A stretch of 64,000 nucleotides of DNA from Helicobacter suis. Its GTDB lineage: Bacteria; Campylobacterota; Campylobacteria; Campylobacterales; Helicobacteraceae. The notes under the pieces were generated by a model. That model made no database searches. It was not told where the DNA came from and saw only the letters and a program-made list of their open reading frames with translations. Each line of letters begins with the position of its first letter. Position 1 is the stretch's first letter. Below are positions 34,434 to 44,929 of this stretch, one piece after another. The position numbers were made by a program, and so were the translations under genes. The DNA is taken from NCBI RefSeq assembly GCF_902196135.1, contig NZ_CABIKE010000007.1, forward strand, positions 1 to 64,000, in the 5' to 3' direction.

Positions 34434-35236
34434 TAATAACTTTCCTCTGGGCTAGGAAAATTCCCCGTTTGTACATCTCTTACATAGTTTTTAATAGCCT
34501 CTTGTACAAGTGTAGCGCCTTCTAAGTAACTACGCACAAATTTAGGCTTAAAGGCTGTAAAAAACCCCAGCATGTCGCTAAAGACTAAAATTTGTCCATC
34601 GCAGTGTACCCCGCTACCTATGCCAATCGTGGGGATTTTAAGGGTGTTTGTAATTTTTTGCGCCACATTAGCCACCACTCCCTCTAAAACAATTAAACGC
34701 GCCCCTGCCTCCTCTATAGCTAGTGCGTCCTCTAAAACCTGCTGTGCACTCTGTGCTGTTTTACCTACAATCTTATATCCCCCCACACCGCGTACAGATT
34801 GAGGCGTAAGCCCAACATGCCCAACTACTGCTAATCCTTCCTCCACTAAAGCTTTTACAACCCTTGCGCGCTGCATCCCTCCTTCAAGTTTGATCGCATC
34901 GGCTAAGCTATGCTTATAAAACCGCAGGGCATTTTTCAGAGCATGTTTTGCATTTATATAACTCCCATAGGGCATATCTGCCACTACAAAGGCGCGTTTA
35001 ACTCCCCGACACACAGCTTTTGTGTGATAAAGCATTGCATCCATGCGTGCGCTTAAAGTATCACCTTGCCCATTAAAACTCATATTCAAACTATCGCCTA
35101 CTAAAATGAGATCTACTAAAGGATCAAAAAGAGAAGCAAAGAGCGCATCGTAGGCGGTGATGGCGCTAATTTTAGTGGGCGCTCCCTCTTTAGGGTGTTT
35201 TTTTAAGTACAAGTAATCAAGCGTGATCTTTTTCAT
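34433..35236 (-). CDS. panB: ketopantoate hydroxymethyltransferase
   Basis: Makes ketopantoate from 2-oxoisovalerate and methylene-THF, the first step of pantothenate and CoA synthesis. Visible motifs: [25 protein letters not shown] with the metal Asp, [20 protein letters not shown] and [20 protein letters not shown]. 267 aa. Its ribosome site is weak. Divergent from the OMP cluster. Confidence 0.95.
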
Positions 35237-35276
35237 TTTGGAGGGCCTAGTTTTTGGTCAGATTTTACCTTTAAAA

Positions 35277-35285
35277 TGCTATGAT
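35277..35285 (+). promoter_or_regulatory. extended -10 promoter of the OMP-lpxC gene run
   Basis: TGC-TATGAT about 70 nt upstream of the TTG start of the first OMP gene, the only good -10 in the panB-OMP gap for this direction. The run of close genes from here to rimP suggests a long transcript, though internal promoters are likely. Confidence 0.45.
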
Positions 35286-35356
35286 AGCCCTGAAAACACG
35301 GGTTTTAAATCTATAGAAATATTGAAGTATCTTTAGGTGTCGTTGGAGTACTGGGT

Positions 35357-36058
35357 TTGAAAGCGATTTATTGGGCTTTGTGCCCTTTTTTGTTTTTATG
35401 TTGGTTATGGGGTGCAGAGATTATAGATTATGAACATTTAGACCCCAAGTATTATAAATACATTAAATTCTATGGAGCAACCACTGATCAAGAGATCAAG
35501 CGGCTTGTCATGGACATTAATGATGCAGAAAAAAAGACGGGTTTAATCATCGGGCTTAGCACGGGTTTTTTCTACAACAACCAAATTAGACTAAGCACAG
35601 GCAGTAAAAGTATTATCAGTAATAGTTTAAATTACTTATGGGCTATTGGGGTGCGTTTTGGTTATCAAACCTACCGCCCCTCTTTATTTGCTAAAACCAT
35701 GCGCCCTAATATCGTTGGGAGGCGAATCTATATCCAATACATCGGGGCAATTCCTAAACAAGCGAGTATCGGGCGGGTGGGTTATCAAAGCGCGATGATC
35801 AATGCAGATTTAATGATTGATCCGGTGTTGCCTTTAGTGGGGCGGTATTTGTCTATGGGTTTTTTAATCGGCGTGGGAGTGGGGGTGGTTACTCAGGGGG
35901 TTAGCACGAACTCTTTTTTTGGCATGATGGCTAGTACTGGGATTGCCTTTACTATCTTTGGGCATAACCGCGTGGAATTAGATTTTAAATTACTGGCTAA
36001 TAAAGATGTTTCTTGGTGGGGGGGGATTGTCAATGTGGGGTATCAATATGTTTTCTAA
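35357..36058 (+). CDS. outer membrane protein paralog 1 (HP1057-like)
   Basis: Signal peptide (about residues 1-20, CWLWGAE) followed by a beta-rich protein typical of small Helicobacter outer membrane proteins, ending VNVGYQYVF with a terminal aromatic. Repeated GVGVG, RVELDFKL and WGGIVNVGYQYVF match the pattern of the next two genes, so these three are paralogs. Starts at TTG with GGAG 7 nt before it. 233 aa. Position after panB matches the HP1057-HP1055 cluster as I recall it. Exact function is unknown. Confidence 0.75.
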   Translation: MKAIYWALCPFLFLCWLWGAEIIDYEHLDPKYYKYIKFYGATTDQEIKRLVMDINDAEKKTGLIIGLSTGFFYNNQIRLSTGSKSIISNSLNYLWAIGVRFGYQTYRPSLFAKTMRPNIVGRRIYIQYIGAIPKQASIGRVGYQSAMINADLMIDPVLPLVGRYLSMGFLIGVGVGVVTQGVSTNSFFGMMASTGIAFTIFGHNRVELDFKLLANKDVSWWGGIVNVGYQYVF

Positions 36059-36722
36059 ATCCCCCCTTCTTCTTATTTTATGCGTGTGTTTAAATCTTAA
36101 TGCAGATAACAACACAGATTTAGCGCGTAAAAAATTCAAAATTTACATGCTAAGAGGCCAGCTTTATGAGACCAAACAGGCCATGCTGGATCAAAAAATG
36201 GCTAAAAAGAAAAGTGGCGCGTTTATAGGATTTGTACTAGCAGAGGTAAGTTTAAAGGTTAATGGAATCACTAATCAAAGTTTCCCGCTTATCTATGGCC
36301 TTAAACTGGGTTATCAAAAATATTTAGGGCATAGCGAGGTGGGGGGTTTGCGCTTTTATGGCGAATATTTAGGAGGGGTGGCTAGGAGTGTACTACAACC
36401 CTCTCAGAGTAGTTTTTATCAGATAGCTAGCATGAATGTAGATTTAGTGATGGATAAACCCATAGATGCCGGTAAAAAATACGCTCTGGGTGTTTTTGGA
36501 GGTCTTGGGGTGGGCTGGAATGGGTATAAAGATTATCCTAAGGCAACTAATAACCCGAATGGATTTGGGGTTATTGTCAATTTAGGGGTTGCCTTAACAC
36601 TAAATACCAGACACCGCATAGAATTAGCCCTTAAAATCCCCCCTGTTAAATATAGCCATGCATTTTCCTACACTTTTGCAAGTGGGAATATCTACTACAT
36701 TAGCTATAACTTATTGCTCTAA
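36048..36722 (+). CDS. outer membrane protein paralog 2 (HP1056-like)
   Basis: Signal peptide MFSKSPLLLILCVCLNLNAD, then a beta-rich domain with GLKLGYQKYLG, LGVFGGLGVGWNGY and VIVNLGVALTLNTRHRIELALKIP, the same pattern as its neighbours. The frame is open to 36006, but ATG 36048 begins the signal peptide and follows GTGGGG. It overlaps the previous gene by 11 nt. 224 aa; ends YYISYNLLL. Confidence 0.75.
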   Translation: MFSKSPLLLILCVCLNLNADNNTDLARKKFKIYMLRGQLYETKQAMLDQKMAKKKSGAFIGFVLAEVSLKVNGITNQSFPLIYGLKLGYQKYLGHSEVGGLRFYGEYLGGVARSVLQPSQSSFYQIASMNVDLVMDKPIDAGKKYALGVFGGLGVGWNGYKDYPKATNNPNGFGVIVNLGVALTLNTRHRIELALKIPPVKYSHAFSYTFASGNIYYISYNLLL

Positions 36723-36733
36723 GGGATTATGAA

Positions 36734-37795
36734 ATGAGAATTTTTTTAAGCGTACTTGTGCTTTTAAAAATGCAGGCTAATCCCTTGCCAGTGTTACAAG
36801 ATACCAATTCAGATGTGATCTTTAAAACCACTCCCAACACCGATTCAAACCATGTTAACCCCACTCCTTTAAAACAAACGCCCCAAGAAATCCAAAAAGA
36901 AGCCACACAAAAAACAAACCAAGAGGCTGAACAAAGATCACAAGAGGCTAAAAGGTTAGATGCACAGATTAAAACCTTGCAAGAACAGATTCAAAACCAA
37001 GTAGAGCAAACAAAACCTTCTTTACAGCAAAAACGATCTAAAATGAGCCAGCGTACTCAAAAAAAGAAAGCCATGAATTACAAAATTAGCAAGCAAAAGA
37101 GCGGTTTTTTCTTAGGAGGCGGGTATGGGTTTGGGATGATCCATGAATCTTATAATAGCCAGCAGGCCAATAGCACTAGTTTAGGGATTGCGCAAAATCA
37201 GGAGATTTTCACAACTTTGCCAAATCTGAGTAGCGCGGCTAATATGGCCAATTTAGAATTAGGTTACCAGCAGTATTTTAACCCCTATTTTGGCTCGCGT
37301 GTTTATGGGGATTTACTCTTTATTCCCGGTTTTGCTAGCTTTAATCAACTCAATAACACCTCTTCTAAAAATCTAGGCTCTTTCTTTTATGCTTTAGGGT
37401 CATTGGACATGGATCTTTTATTTGACGCCCCGCTAGAGCGGCAGAAAAAACATTTTTTAGGTTTATATGCGGGGTTTGGGGTGGGGCTAATGGTGTTAAG
37501 AGATCAAAGTAGCAAAGCTTTTAGAGGGATATTAGCCAATGGATATACTAGCCCTAATGCGCTATGGAAAATGTTAGCACAAGTAGATTATACGGTTAAT
37601 TTAGGGATAGCCTTTACTTATAATCGCAACCTGCGCTTTGAGGTGGGGACTAAAATCCCTTTAACTTATTTACGGCTAGGCTTTGAAACTCCCGCAACCT
37701 ATAAAAGTAGCACAAATAGCCAAACACTTATTAGCCAAGATACAGGCTTTAAGCGCAGTACTTTACTGGTGATGAATGTGCTTTATGTCTTTTGA
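36734..37795 (+). CDS. outer membrane protein paralog 3 with coiled-coil insert (HP1055-like)
   Basis: Short signal peptide, then a charged Q/E/K-rich region (about 50-115, predicted coiled coil: EAEQRSQEAKRLDAQIKTLQ) and a C-terminal barrel-like domain (LGGGYGFGM, LGYQQYFNPYFGSRVYGD, LGLYAGFGVG, TVNLGIAFTYNRNLRFEVGTKIP) ending VMNVLYVF. The periplasmic coiled coil distinguishes it from paralogs 1 and 2. 353 aa. AAGGGAT before the ATG. Confidence 0.78.
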   Translation: MRIFLSVLVLLKMQANPLPVLQDTNSDVIFKTTPNTDSNHVNPTPLKQTPQEIQKEATQKTNQEAEQRSQEAKRLDAQIKTLQEQIQNQVEQTKPSLQQKRSKMSQRTQKKKAMNYKISKQKSGFFLGGGYGFGMIHESYNSQQANSTSLGIAQNQEIFTTLPNLSSAANMANLELGYQQYFNPYFGSRVYGDLLFIPGFASFNQLNNTSSKNLGSFFYALGSLDMDLLFDAPLERQKKHFLGLYAGFGVGLMVLRDQSSKAFRGILANGYTSPNALWKMLAQVDYTVNLGIAFTYNRNLRFEVGTKIPLTYLRLGFETPATYKSSTNSQTLISQDTGFKRSTLLVMNVLYVF

Positions 37796-37805
37796 GGAGA
37801 TTTGA

Positions 37806-39131
37806 ATGTGGCGTTTTATGCTTGTTTTATTGCTGGTAGTGGCGGGGTATTTGGGTTATAATTACAGCATCACTAAAAAAAATGCCATTGATATTGCCCT
37901 TTCTATGAAAGTGGTGGGCACTAAGTACACTATTAATAATCCCACCCACTGGAATCTCAAACATAGCATGCAAGTTACGCTACAATCCCCCGTTAAAATC
38001 CGCTCCTACCATGTTAAAACCACAACTAGCGATCACTTAGTGGTGTATGAAAAAAACCAAATCGTCTTAGATGAACCCACAATTTTTAGCTTTGAATTAC
38101 CCAAACCCACTATCCAGCTTAGCGATCAAACTTTATTGCACTATGAAATCAGTGTGAGAGATTGGAGTTATGCTAACTTTTTTAGTGGCAACACCAGCAC
38201 TAAAAAATTTGATCTCATTTTAGACACCACGCCCCCTAAAATCCAAACTATCGCCCAATCAAGCAGTATTACTTATGGCGGGAGTGCTTTAGTGGTGTTT
38301 AAAGTCATAGAAGACAATTTAGATCGAATCTGGCTGAATAATGGGTATGAGGATTTTCAAGCCTTTTCTTTTCTCAAAGATGGTTATTACATCGTTATTT
38401 TGCCATGGTCTATGCGCCACCGCAGTTTTAACGCCCAAATTTTAGCAAGGGATAAAGCCTACAACCTCACAACTTTACCTCTAAAATTTATGAAAAACAC
38501 TAAAATTCGCTACCCAAAATACACCTCCGATCTGAGTAAGCAATATCCAGATGAACAAAGCGCCTTAAAAAATTTTAACCTTAATTCTGATCGCCTCAAT
38601 GCCCGCTCAAGTATCAAACAAACCATTAAAGATGATTTGAATAATACTTCTGTTTATAGACCAATGGTGTTTGAGCCTTTTAAACCACTGGGGAATAAAT
38701 TCCGTGTTCTCTCTCTTTTTGGTGCTAAAAGAACTTATACATTCAAAGGTAAGCCAATCGGACAATCCATGCACATGGGAATAGATCTCTTTGGCAGACA
38801 CTCTAAAGTGTTGGCTAGCAATACCGGACGCGTCATTTTAGAAGAAGAAATAGAAGGTTATGGTAAAAGTGCTTTGATCTCTTATGGTCTGGGTGTTTAT
38901 GCTTTGTATGGGAGTTTGTCTGAATTATTGGCTAAAAAGGGAGATGTTGTAGAATCAAGCAGTGTTTTAGGTCTAAGTGGTAAAAATAAAACGGGTAGAT
39001 TTGACCATGTGCATTTTGATTTGTTAATACAAGGAGTCTCTGTTTATCCTAATGAGTGGATGAATCCTAGTTTTATAGGGAGTTTAAATGATGTGATCAA
39101 AGAGGCGCAATATAAGATCGAGTCTAAATGA
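37806..39131 (+). CDS. M23-family peptidoglycan metallopeptidase (HP1054-like)
   Basis: N-terminal membrane anchor (FMLVLLLVVAGYLGYN), a long periplasmic region, and a C-terminal LytM/M23 domain with the zinc motif HMGIDLF (HxxxD, near residue 323) and HVHFDL (HxH, near 398). These residues are intact, so it is probably an active endopeptidase acting in cell-wall growth. 441 aa. GAGGAG before the ATG. It is one of several M23 enzymes in Helicobacter; some (Csd1-3) shape the helical cell, but orthology to those is not claimed. Confidence 0.82.
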   Translation: MWRFMLVLLLVVAGYLGYNYSITKKNAIDIALSMKVVGTKYTINNPTHWNLKHSMQVTLQSPVKIRSYHVKTTTSDHLVVYEKNQIVLDEPTIFSFELPKPTIQLSDQTLLHYEISVRDWSYANFFSGNTSTKKFDLILDTTPPKIQTIAQSSSITYGGSALVVFKVIEDNLDRIWLNNGYEDFQAFSFLKDGYYIVILPWSMRHRSFNAQILARDKAYNLTTLPLKFMKNTKIRYPKYTSDLSKQYPDEQSALKNFNLNSDRLNARSSIKQTIKDDLNNTSVYRPMVFEPFKPLGNKFRVLSLFGAKRTYTFKGKPIGQSMHMGIDLFGRHSKVLASNTGRVILEEEIEGYGKSALISYGLGVYALYGSLSELLAKKGDVVESSSVLGLSGKNKTGRFDHVHFDLLIQGVSVYPNEWMNPSFIGSLNDVIKEAQYKIESK

Positions 39132-39146
39132 TTGAAAGGAGAGTGC

Positions 39147-39755
39147 GTGTTAAGGACCAGACAAAAACAAGTCCGTTGCTTTGAATTAGATATTGCCAAT
39201 AGCCAGCAATATTTGAGTTTTATCCATAAAAATGCCCCACTTTTACAGGATTATTTAATTCTGTTTAAAGAACCTATCCCTCCTGATGTACAAGAAATGC
39301 TACGAAAATACCAGCTAGCCTATAGTTTTAGTACCAAAGAGCTCAAGGGCAAGGCTAGCGATCAAGTGGTGGTGTATGAGGCTTTGGAGTTAAAAGAGCA
39401 AAAAGAGACAAAGCCTTTAAAACCCTCTTTAGAAGAAGATCACCATGTCCAGATTTTTGAAAGACATATTAGAAGTGGCGAGGAGATTGATAGTTATTCT
39501 AGTCTAGTTTTCTTAGGCAATGTCAATAACGGGGCTAAAATCCATTCTGAACAAAACATTAGCATTTATGGGCGATGTGAGGGGATCGTCATTTGCATGG
39601 GAATTTACATGGTTCTTAAAAATGTCTATTCCTCACACATCGCCTTTCAAGGGCAAATTCTAGATACAGCCCAACTAGCGCGCATTAATGAGAATAACAA
39701 ATTAAAATTGATTACTAGAGTCGACGATACTATTAGCATAAAGGATATTGCATGA
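39147..39755 (+). CDS. minC: septum-site inhibitor MinC
   Basis: Inhibits FtsZ ring formation away from mid-cell with MinD. The C-terminal beta-helix domain is visible ([28 protein letters not shown], and [17 protein letters not shown]). I chose GTG 39147, with AAGGAG 5 nt upstream; the frame is open to a TTG at 39132, which lies upstream of the ribosome site. 202 aa, slightly longer than in H. pylori. Stop overlaps the lpxC ATG. Confidence 0.88.
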   Translation: MLRTRQKQVRCFELDIANSQQYLSFIHKNAPLLQDYLILFKEPIPPDVQEMLRKYQLAYSFSTKELKGKASDQVVVYEALELKEQKETKPLKPSLEEDHHVQIFERHIRSGEEIDSYSSLVFLGNVNNGAKIHSEQNISIYGRCEGIVICMGIYMVLKNVYSSHIAFQGQILDTAQLARINENNKLKLITRVDDTISIKDIA

Positions 39756-40654
39756 AAGAAAGAACAATTGCAAGAAGTGTAGAATTAGTTGGAATTGGTT
39801 TACATAAAGGTGTACCGGTTAAAATGGTTTTAGAACCCATGCAGGCAGGCAGTGGGATTATCTTTAGCCGCTCAGATTTAAAAATAGATATTCCCTTAAA
39901 CCACAATAATGTAATAGACACCACAATGGCCACAACGCTAGGCTCTGTTTCAAATCCCCAAGTTAGAATTTCTACCGTAGAACATTTGCTTTCAGCGATT
40001 AATGCCTACGGGATAGATAATTTAAAAATTTCTGTTGATAATGAGGAAATCCCCATTATGGATGGTTCTGCCCTTGCCCATTGCATGCTATTAGACGAGG
40101 CGGGCATTATGGAGCTAGATACACCTAGGGCGTTTATGCGTATCACTCAAGAGGTAAAAGTACAAGAGGGGCCTAAGTTTGCTAAGATTAGCCCAAGCCC
40201 CACTCTTTCCTTTGATTTTAAGATTTCCTTTGCCCACCCGGCTATTAATGAGCAGCATTATTATTTCCCTTTCTCCAAACACGCCTACAGAGAACAAATT
40301 GCTAAGGCTAGAACTTTTGGCTTTTTACAAGAGGTGAATTATTTGCGATCCAAGGGTTTGGCTAAGGGGGGGAATTTGAATAATTGTATCGTGCTAGATG
40401 AACATGGCATTGTTAACAAAGAGGGGTTACGCTATGAAGAGGAATTTGTACGCCATAAAATCTTAGATGCGATGGGGGATTTGGTGTTTTTAGGCATGCC
40501 TATGATAGGGGCTTACCAATCTTGTATGGGTAGCCATAAACTCAATGCAAAATTAGTCCATGAGGTGCTTGCTAAAAAAGCCTATGAAGTGATCTATTTA
40601 GAACCCAAGCCAAGTGTAGAACCTGTTGCAGAAATGGTGCTAGCCTATCATTAG
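39752..40654 (+). CDS. lpxC: UDP-3-O-acyl-N-acetylglucosamine deacetylase
   Basis: Zinc deacetylase for the committed step of lipid A synthesis. Zinc ligands visible in [14 protein letters not shown] (His79-type) and [16 protein letters not shown] (His and Asp). 300 aa is normal. AAAGGA before the ATG, overlapping the minC stop. Confidence 0.96.
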   Translation: MKERTIARSVELVGIGLHKGVPVKMVLEPMQAGSGIIFSRSDLKIDIPLNHNNVIDTTMATTLGSVSNPQVRISTVEHLLSAINAYGIDNLKISVDNEEIPIMDGSALAHCMLLDEAGIMELDTPRAFMRITQEVKVQEGPKFAKISPSPTLSFDFKISFAHPAINEQHYYFPFSKHAYREQIAKARTFGFLQEVNYLRSKGLAKGGNLNNCIVLDEHGIVNKEGLRYEEEFVRHKILDAMGDLVFLGMPMIGAYQSCMGSHKLNAKLVHEVLAKKAYEVIYLEPKPSVEPVAEMVLAYH

Positions 40655-40688
40655 TACAACTCATAGGTGTTTTATCCTTGTTTTATCT

Positions 40689-41132
40689 TTGCAAAGCCCT
40701 GTTCATGTGGGTGTTTACAACTCAGATTATCGTTTGATTCATGTTTTTAGTGAATCTAGACCAACTAATTTTGCTTTGAGTGAAATTTTTGAGGCGCTAC
40801 TTGAATGGATCAAAGAGCGCTGTTATCAGATACAAGCTTTATACTACGCTAGAGGTCCGGGGAGTTTCATGGCCATGAAACTTACCCATGTTTTCATGCA
40901 CACATGGGCGCTTTTAAACCCTGTACCCCTCTACTCAACTTTAGGTTTTGTATTTAACCAACAAGCACCGATTAAGGCCTTTGGGAAAATGTATTATGTT
41001 TTATCCCAAGAGCAAGTTACATTGTGCGCTTTAGAGTCTGTATTAGAAATCCCCATGTCCTTACCCCCTGTACTTGATTCTGCTGCATTTTGTACTAATA
41101 ACCAACCTCTCTATCTTTTACCTCCTGTTTAA
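40689..41132 (+). CDS. TsaB-like protein (HP1051-like)
   Basis: Short (147 aa) member of the TsaB/YeaZ family, which partners TsaD in making tRNA t6A. The diagnostic segment is YYARGPGSFMAMKLTHVFMHT, corresponding to the GPGSFTGLR motif of TsaB. The opening TTG lacks a clear ribosome site, so the start is uncertain by several codons. It lies 34 nt after lpxC and 15 nt before thrB. Family assignment is inference from this motif and length. Confidence 0.6.
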   Translation: MQSPVHVGVYNSDYRLIHVFSESRPTNFALSEIFEALLEWIKERCYQIQALYYARGPGSFMAMKLTHVFMHTWALLNPVPLYSTLGFVFNQQAPIKAFGKMYYVLSQEQVTLCALESVLEIPMSLPPVLDSAAFCTNNQPLYLLPPV

Positions 41133-41147
41133 AAAATTTAAGGTATA

Positions 41148-42062
41148 ATGGCAGAAAACTTAGGATGTGGATTGGTTGTTAGCGTGCCTGCCACGAGTGC
41201 TAACTTGGGTCCGGGCTTTGATTGTTTAGGTTTGAGTTTGGATTTAAGAAACCGCTTTTCTGTATTGCCCTCTATCTATACAAGCATTAAAATACAAGGC
41301 GAGGGCGAGGGATTTTCTAAATTTTTGGTTGATAATATTTTCGTGAAACTTTTTAAAGAAGCCCTAAAAAAACAAGGAATCCAAGAAAACTTTGAATTTT
41401 CTTTTTATAATTCTATCCCCATTTCCAGAGGTCTTGGGAGCAGTTCAGCTATTATTGTGGGGGCTATGAGCGCTGTTAGTCATTATTTGCATGGGAGTTT
41501 GCATAGGGAGGAAATTTTAGACGCTAGCCTTGTGCATGAATCCCATCCAGATAATGTAACTCCCGCTGTATTTGGGGGTTTTAATGTCGCTGTTGTGGAA
41601 AGAACCTCTAATAAATTAAAAGCCCACCACCTCCGCACAGCTGTCCCTAATTATCTTAAAGCCGTTGTTGTGATCCCTGCTCATTCTATTTCTACTAAAT
41701 TTGCCCGCCAAGCTTTGCCAAAACGCTACAGTAACATTGATGTGGTTTATAATTTATCCCGATCAAGTCTAATGGGAATGATTTTCATGCAAGAAAAATG
41801 GGAACTTTTGCGTTTAGCCTCTAAGGATAGATTGCATCAAGATAAACGCATGAAACTCTATCCGGTGCTTTATGGGGTGCAAAAGTTAGCTTTAGAAAAT
41901 GGCGCGCTCATGAGTACGCTTTCAGGGAGTGGATCGTCTTTTTTTAACATGTGCTATACAGAAGATGCAGCCAAGTTACAAACAAAGCTACAAAAAAAGT
42001 ATGGTAATTTTAGGGTTGTGGTTTTAGACTTTGATAATCAAGGAGTACAGGTTGAAGAGTGA
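41148..42062 (+). CDS. thrB: homoserine kinase
   Basis: GHMP kinase making O-phosphohomoserine for threonine synthesis. N-terminal VVSVPATSANLGPGFDCLG and ATP motif PISRGLGSSSAIIVGAMSA are diagnostic, with a C-terminal STLSGSGSSFFNM. 304 aa. The start (ATG) has TAAGGT upstream. Its 3' end overlaps the next gene by about 11 nt. Confidence 0.95.
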   Translation: MAENLGCGLVVSVPATSANLGPGFDCLGLSLDLRNRFSVLPSIYTSIKIQGEGEGFSKFLVDNIFVKLFKEALKKQGIQENFEFSFYNSIPISRGLGSSSAIIVGAMSAVSHYLHGSLHREEILDASLVHESHPDNVTPAVFGGFNVAVVERTSNKLKAHHLRTAVPNYLKAVVVIPAHSISTKFARQALPKRYSNIDVVYNLSRSSLMGMIFMQEKWELLRLASKDRLHQDKRMKLYPVLYGVQKLALENGALMSTLSGSGSSFFNMCYTEDAAKLQTKLQKKYGNFRVVVLDFDNQGVQVEE

Positions 42063-42315
42063 TGGCTTTTTTTCTAAGAATGCGGTACGCATGTGTGTGT
42101 GCTGTCGGGGCTCTTTTGCACAGGATAAACTCCTGCGCTTTAGCGTGCAAGAGGGGCGCATTGTGCCCTTTGCAGGGAGAGGCCGTAGTTTTTATGTGTG
42201 CCATGCATGTTTAAATGATAAAAATATACTCAAACAGGTATTAAGAGCCAAAAATATCCCTAGGGATAAAAAATATGTGCAAGCATGGCTAGAGGAGATC
42301 AGGACATATGAGTGA
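42052..42315 (+). CDS. YlxR-family RNA-binding protein (DUF448)
   Basis: Small basic protein with the YlxR signature RMCVCCRG near the N-terminus, then LLRFSVQEGRIVPFAGRGRSFYVC. YlxR genes sit immediately before infB in many bacteria, as here, and bind RNA or RNase P. TTG 42052 with AAGGAG 6 nt upstream is preferred (87 aa); the frame is open to TTG 42031. Overlaps thrB and infB. Confidence 0.8.
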   Translation: MKSDGFFSKNAVRMCVCCRGSFAQDKLLRFSVQEGRIVPFAGRGRSFYVCHACLNDKNILKQVLRAKNIPRDKKYVQAWLEEIRTYE

Positions 42316-44929
42316 AATTACCTTAAAAGAATTTGCCTTAGAATTGGGCAGAACAGATACAAAAGCGGTGATTGAAGAGGCCAAACAAATGGGTTTAAAC
42401 CTCAAGGCTAATTCTAAGCTAGATACAGAGATGGCAGGTAAACTTTATGATTTTATTATCAATAAAAACGCCCCTCGTGTATCCAAAGCCCCCACAAAGC
42501 AAGAAGAAAGCGCGGATCAAAAGCCCAAAGCTAAAACTAAGACCAAAGAGATAAAAGAACAGCCTTCTAAAGTCTCTCCTACTAAACCTACTCCTGCTGC
42601 CCCTGTTAAAAAGCGCAGTATTGAAGTTGTTAGTGTAGAAGAAAAGGAAAAAAACCCCCCTCAAGCTGCTAAGAGTACTCCAAGTAAGATTAACCCCACC
42701 CAAACTAAAGACACACCCATTAAAAAAACACCCTCTCCCTCTACTCCCACAACCAACCCTCTTTTAGGGCGTACCCGTGGTATCCGCATTGTTAAGCGCA
42801 CCGATCAAGAGGAAGCAGCCCTCGCCCAAGAAGCCCTAAAAGCTACAACAAATGCAATTAAGCCTAAAGAGGAGCGCAAACCTAAGAAATCTACTAAACC
42901 CCCTAAAAATGTGGCTAAACCGGGGAGCAAACGGGGGGCACAAAAACTTGATTTTGCGCAGGATCGAAGTTTTCACGATCTCTATGAGGAAGAACAAGAT
43001 GAGGTACTGCTATTTGATCTCCATGTTAAAGATGAGGAGGAGATTGAGGAGAGCGCTCCTAAACCTTTAAGCGATCGGGTTAAAATCCAACGCAAAAACC
43101 CTTGGATGAGTGAGGGGGGAATCCGCCGTTCAGCTAAGAAAAGACGAGTCTATCGCCCAGAAAATACCCCTAAAAGCGTGCAAAATAGCATCGTTGTGTC
43201 TGAGGAAGTGCGGGTGTATGAATTTGCTGAAAGCGCTAACCTCAACCTAGCTGATGTGATTAAAACCCTATTTAATCTAGGCATGATGGTTACTAAAAAT
43301 GACTTTTTAGATCGCGATGCTATTGAAATTTTAGCCGAAGAATTTGGGCTAGAGGTAGCTATAGAGAGTGCGCAGGTTTTTACAGAAGAAGAGCAAACAG
43401 AGCAGGAGCAAGATTTAGCAGAGCGCGCCCCTGTAGTAACGATTATGGGGCATGTTGATCATGGCAAAACCTCTTTACTGGATAAAATCCGTAACCAAAG
43501 AGTAGCCGGAAGTGAAGCCGGAGGAATTACTCAGCACATTGGAGCTTACATGGTTACTAAGGGGGATAAGAAAATTGCCTTTATTGATACCCCCGGACAC
43601 GAGGCTTTTAGTGCAATGCGCAAACGAGGGGCACAGGTTACTGACATCGCTATTATTGTGATTGCCGCAGACGATGGGGTTAAACCTCAAACCATAGAGG
43701 CCTTTAAACAGGCCAAAGAGGCGGGGGTGCAAATTATCGTAGCGATGAATAAAATAGATAAAGAAAACGCCAATGTAGATAAACTCAAGGCTGCGTGTGC
43801 GGAGTTAGGTTTTAATCCAAGAGATTGGGGCGGGGAGTATGAATTTATCCCTATCTCAGCTAAAACAGGAGAGGGGATAGACACGCTTTTAGAAACCATT
43901 TTGATTCAAGCAGAGATCATGGAGCTTAAAGCCGCGCCTAGTGCTAGTGCGCGGGCTGTGGTGCTTGAGGGGAGCGTGGAGAAAGGGCGCGGAGCGGTGG
44001 CTACTGTGATTGTGCAAAATGGAACGCTGAAAGTAGGCGATGCGGTGGTGGCCGATGTGGCCTTTGGCAAAGTGCGCACGATGACAGATGATCTAGGGCA
44101 AAATCTTAAAGCCCTTTTACCCTCTGAAATGGCGGTTATCACCGGGCTTAGCGAAGTGCCGGCTGCTGGATCGGTTTTAATGGCGGTGGATAGTGAAAAC
44201 ACGGCTCGATCTTTAGCCAACAAAAAAGCAACCTATCTACGCCAAAAAGCCCTTAGTAAGAGTACTAAAGTACACCTAGATGAGTTAGCGATGATGGTGG
44301 CTAATAAAGAGTTACAAAATATCCCTGTGGTGCTTAAAGCCGATACACAGGGTAGTTTAGAGGCGATCAAACAAAGTCTACTAGCCCTTAATAATGAGGA
44401 GGTGGGTATTCAGATTTTAAGCGCGGGCGTGGGAGGGATTAGCGAAAATGATCTCAGTTTAATAGCCAATAACGAACATGCCCTCGTGCTAGGTTTTAAT
44501 ATCCGCCCAACGGGCAATGTCCGCACTAAAGCTAAGGAGTTACGCGTAGAGATTAAAACCTATAGCGTGATTTATAGCCTACTAGATGATATGAAAGCAC
44601 TTGTAAGCGGGCTTATGAGTCCGGTAATTGAGGAGGAGGATACAGGCCAAGCACAAGTACGCGAAACTTTTGTGATTCCTAAAGTGGGCACGGTGGCTGG
44701 GTGTATGGTCGTTGATGGGGTGATTAATAAGGGGATTAAAGTGCGTTTAATCCGCGAGGGCGTGGTGGTGCATGTGGGCAAAATTATCTCGCTTAAGCGT
44801 TTTAAAGACGATGCGCAGGAAGTAAGTAAGGGTTATGAGTGTGGGATTATGCTCGAGCACTTTAACGATGTGCAAGTAGGCGATGTTTTTGAAAGCTTTA
44901 GAGAAATTAAAAAGACAAGGGCGCTGTAA
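42308..44929 (+). CDS. infB: translation initiation factor IF-2
   Basis: GTPase placing initiator tRNA on the ribosome. A Lys/Pro/Thr-rich N-terminal region (about 55-290) precedes the G domain: [14 protein letters not shown] (G1), [11 protein letters not shown] (G3), NKIDKE (G4). C-terminal domains II-IV follow. 873 aa, about 70 shorter than I recall for H. pylori, the difference lying in the low-complexity N-terminus. GAGGAG before the ATG; stop overlaps rbfA (TAATG). Confidence 0.96.
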   Translation: MSEITLKEFALELGRTDTKAVIEEAKQMGLNLKANSKLDTEMAGKLYDFIINKNAPRVSKAPTKQEESADQKPKAKTKTKEIKEQPSKVSPTKPTPAAPVKKRSIEVVSVEEKEKNPPQAAKSTPSKINPTQTKDTPIKKTPSPSTPTTNPLLGRTRGIRIVKRTDQEEAALAQEALKATTNAIKPKEERKPKKSTKPPKNVAKPGSKRGAQKLDFAQDRSFHDLYEEEQDEVLLFDLHVKDEEEIEESAPKPLSDRVKIQRKNPWMSEGGIRRSAKKRRVYRPENTPKSVQNSIVVSEEVRVYEFAESANLNLADVIKTLFNLGMMVTKNDFLDRDAIEILAEEFGLEVAIESAQVFTEEEQTEQEQDLAERAPVVTIMGHVDHGKTSLLDKIRNQRVAGSEAGGITQHIGAYMVTKGDKKIAFIDTPGHEAFSAMRKRGAQVTDIAIIVIAADDGVKPQTIEAFKQAKEAGVQIIVAMNKIDKENANVDKLKAACAELGFNPRDWGGEYEFIPISAKTGEGIDTLLETILIQAEIMELKAAPSASARAVVLEGSVEKGRGAVATVIVQNGTLKVGDAVVADVAFGKVRTMTDDLGQNLKALLPSEMAVITGLSEVPAAGSVLMAVDSENTARSLANKKATYLRQKALSKSTKVHLDELAMMVANKELQNIPVVLKADTQGSLEAIKQSLLALNNEEVGIQILSAGVGGISENDLSLIANNEHALVLGFNIRPTGNVRTKAKELRVEIKTYSVIYSLLDDMKALVSGLMSPVIEEEDTGQAQVRETFVIPKVGTVAGCMVVDGVINKGIKVRLIREGVVVHVGKIISLKRFKDDAQEVSKGYECGIMLEHFNDVQVGDVFESFREIKKTRAL

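Noticed and set aside
39132-39147. TTG 39132 as the minC start
   Set aside because: The AAGGAG ribosome site lies after this codon, so the GTG at 39147 is the workable start.
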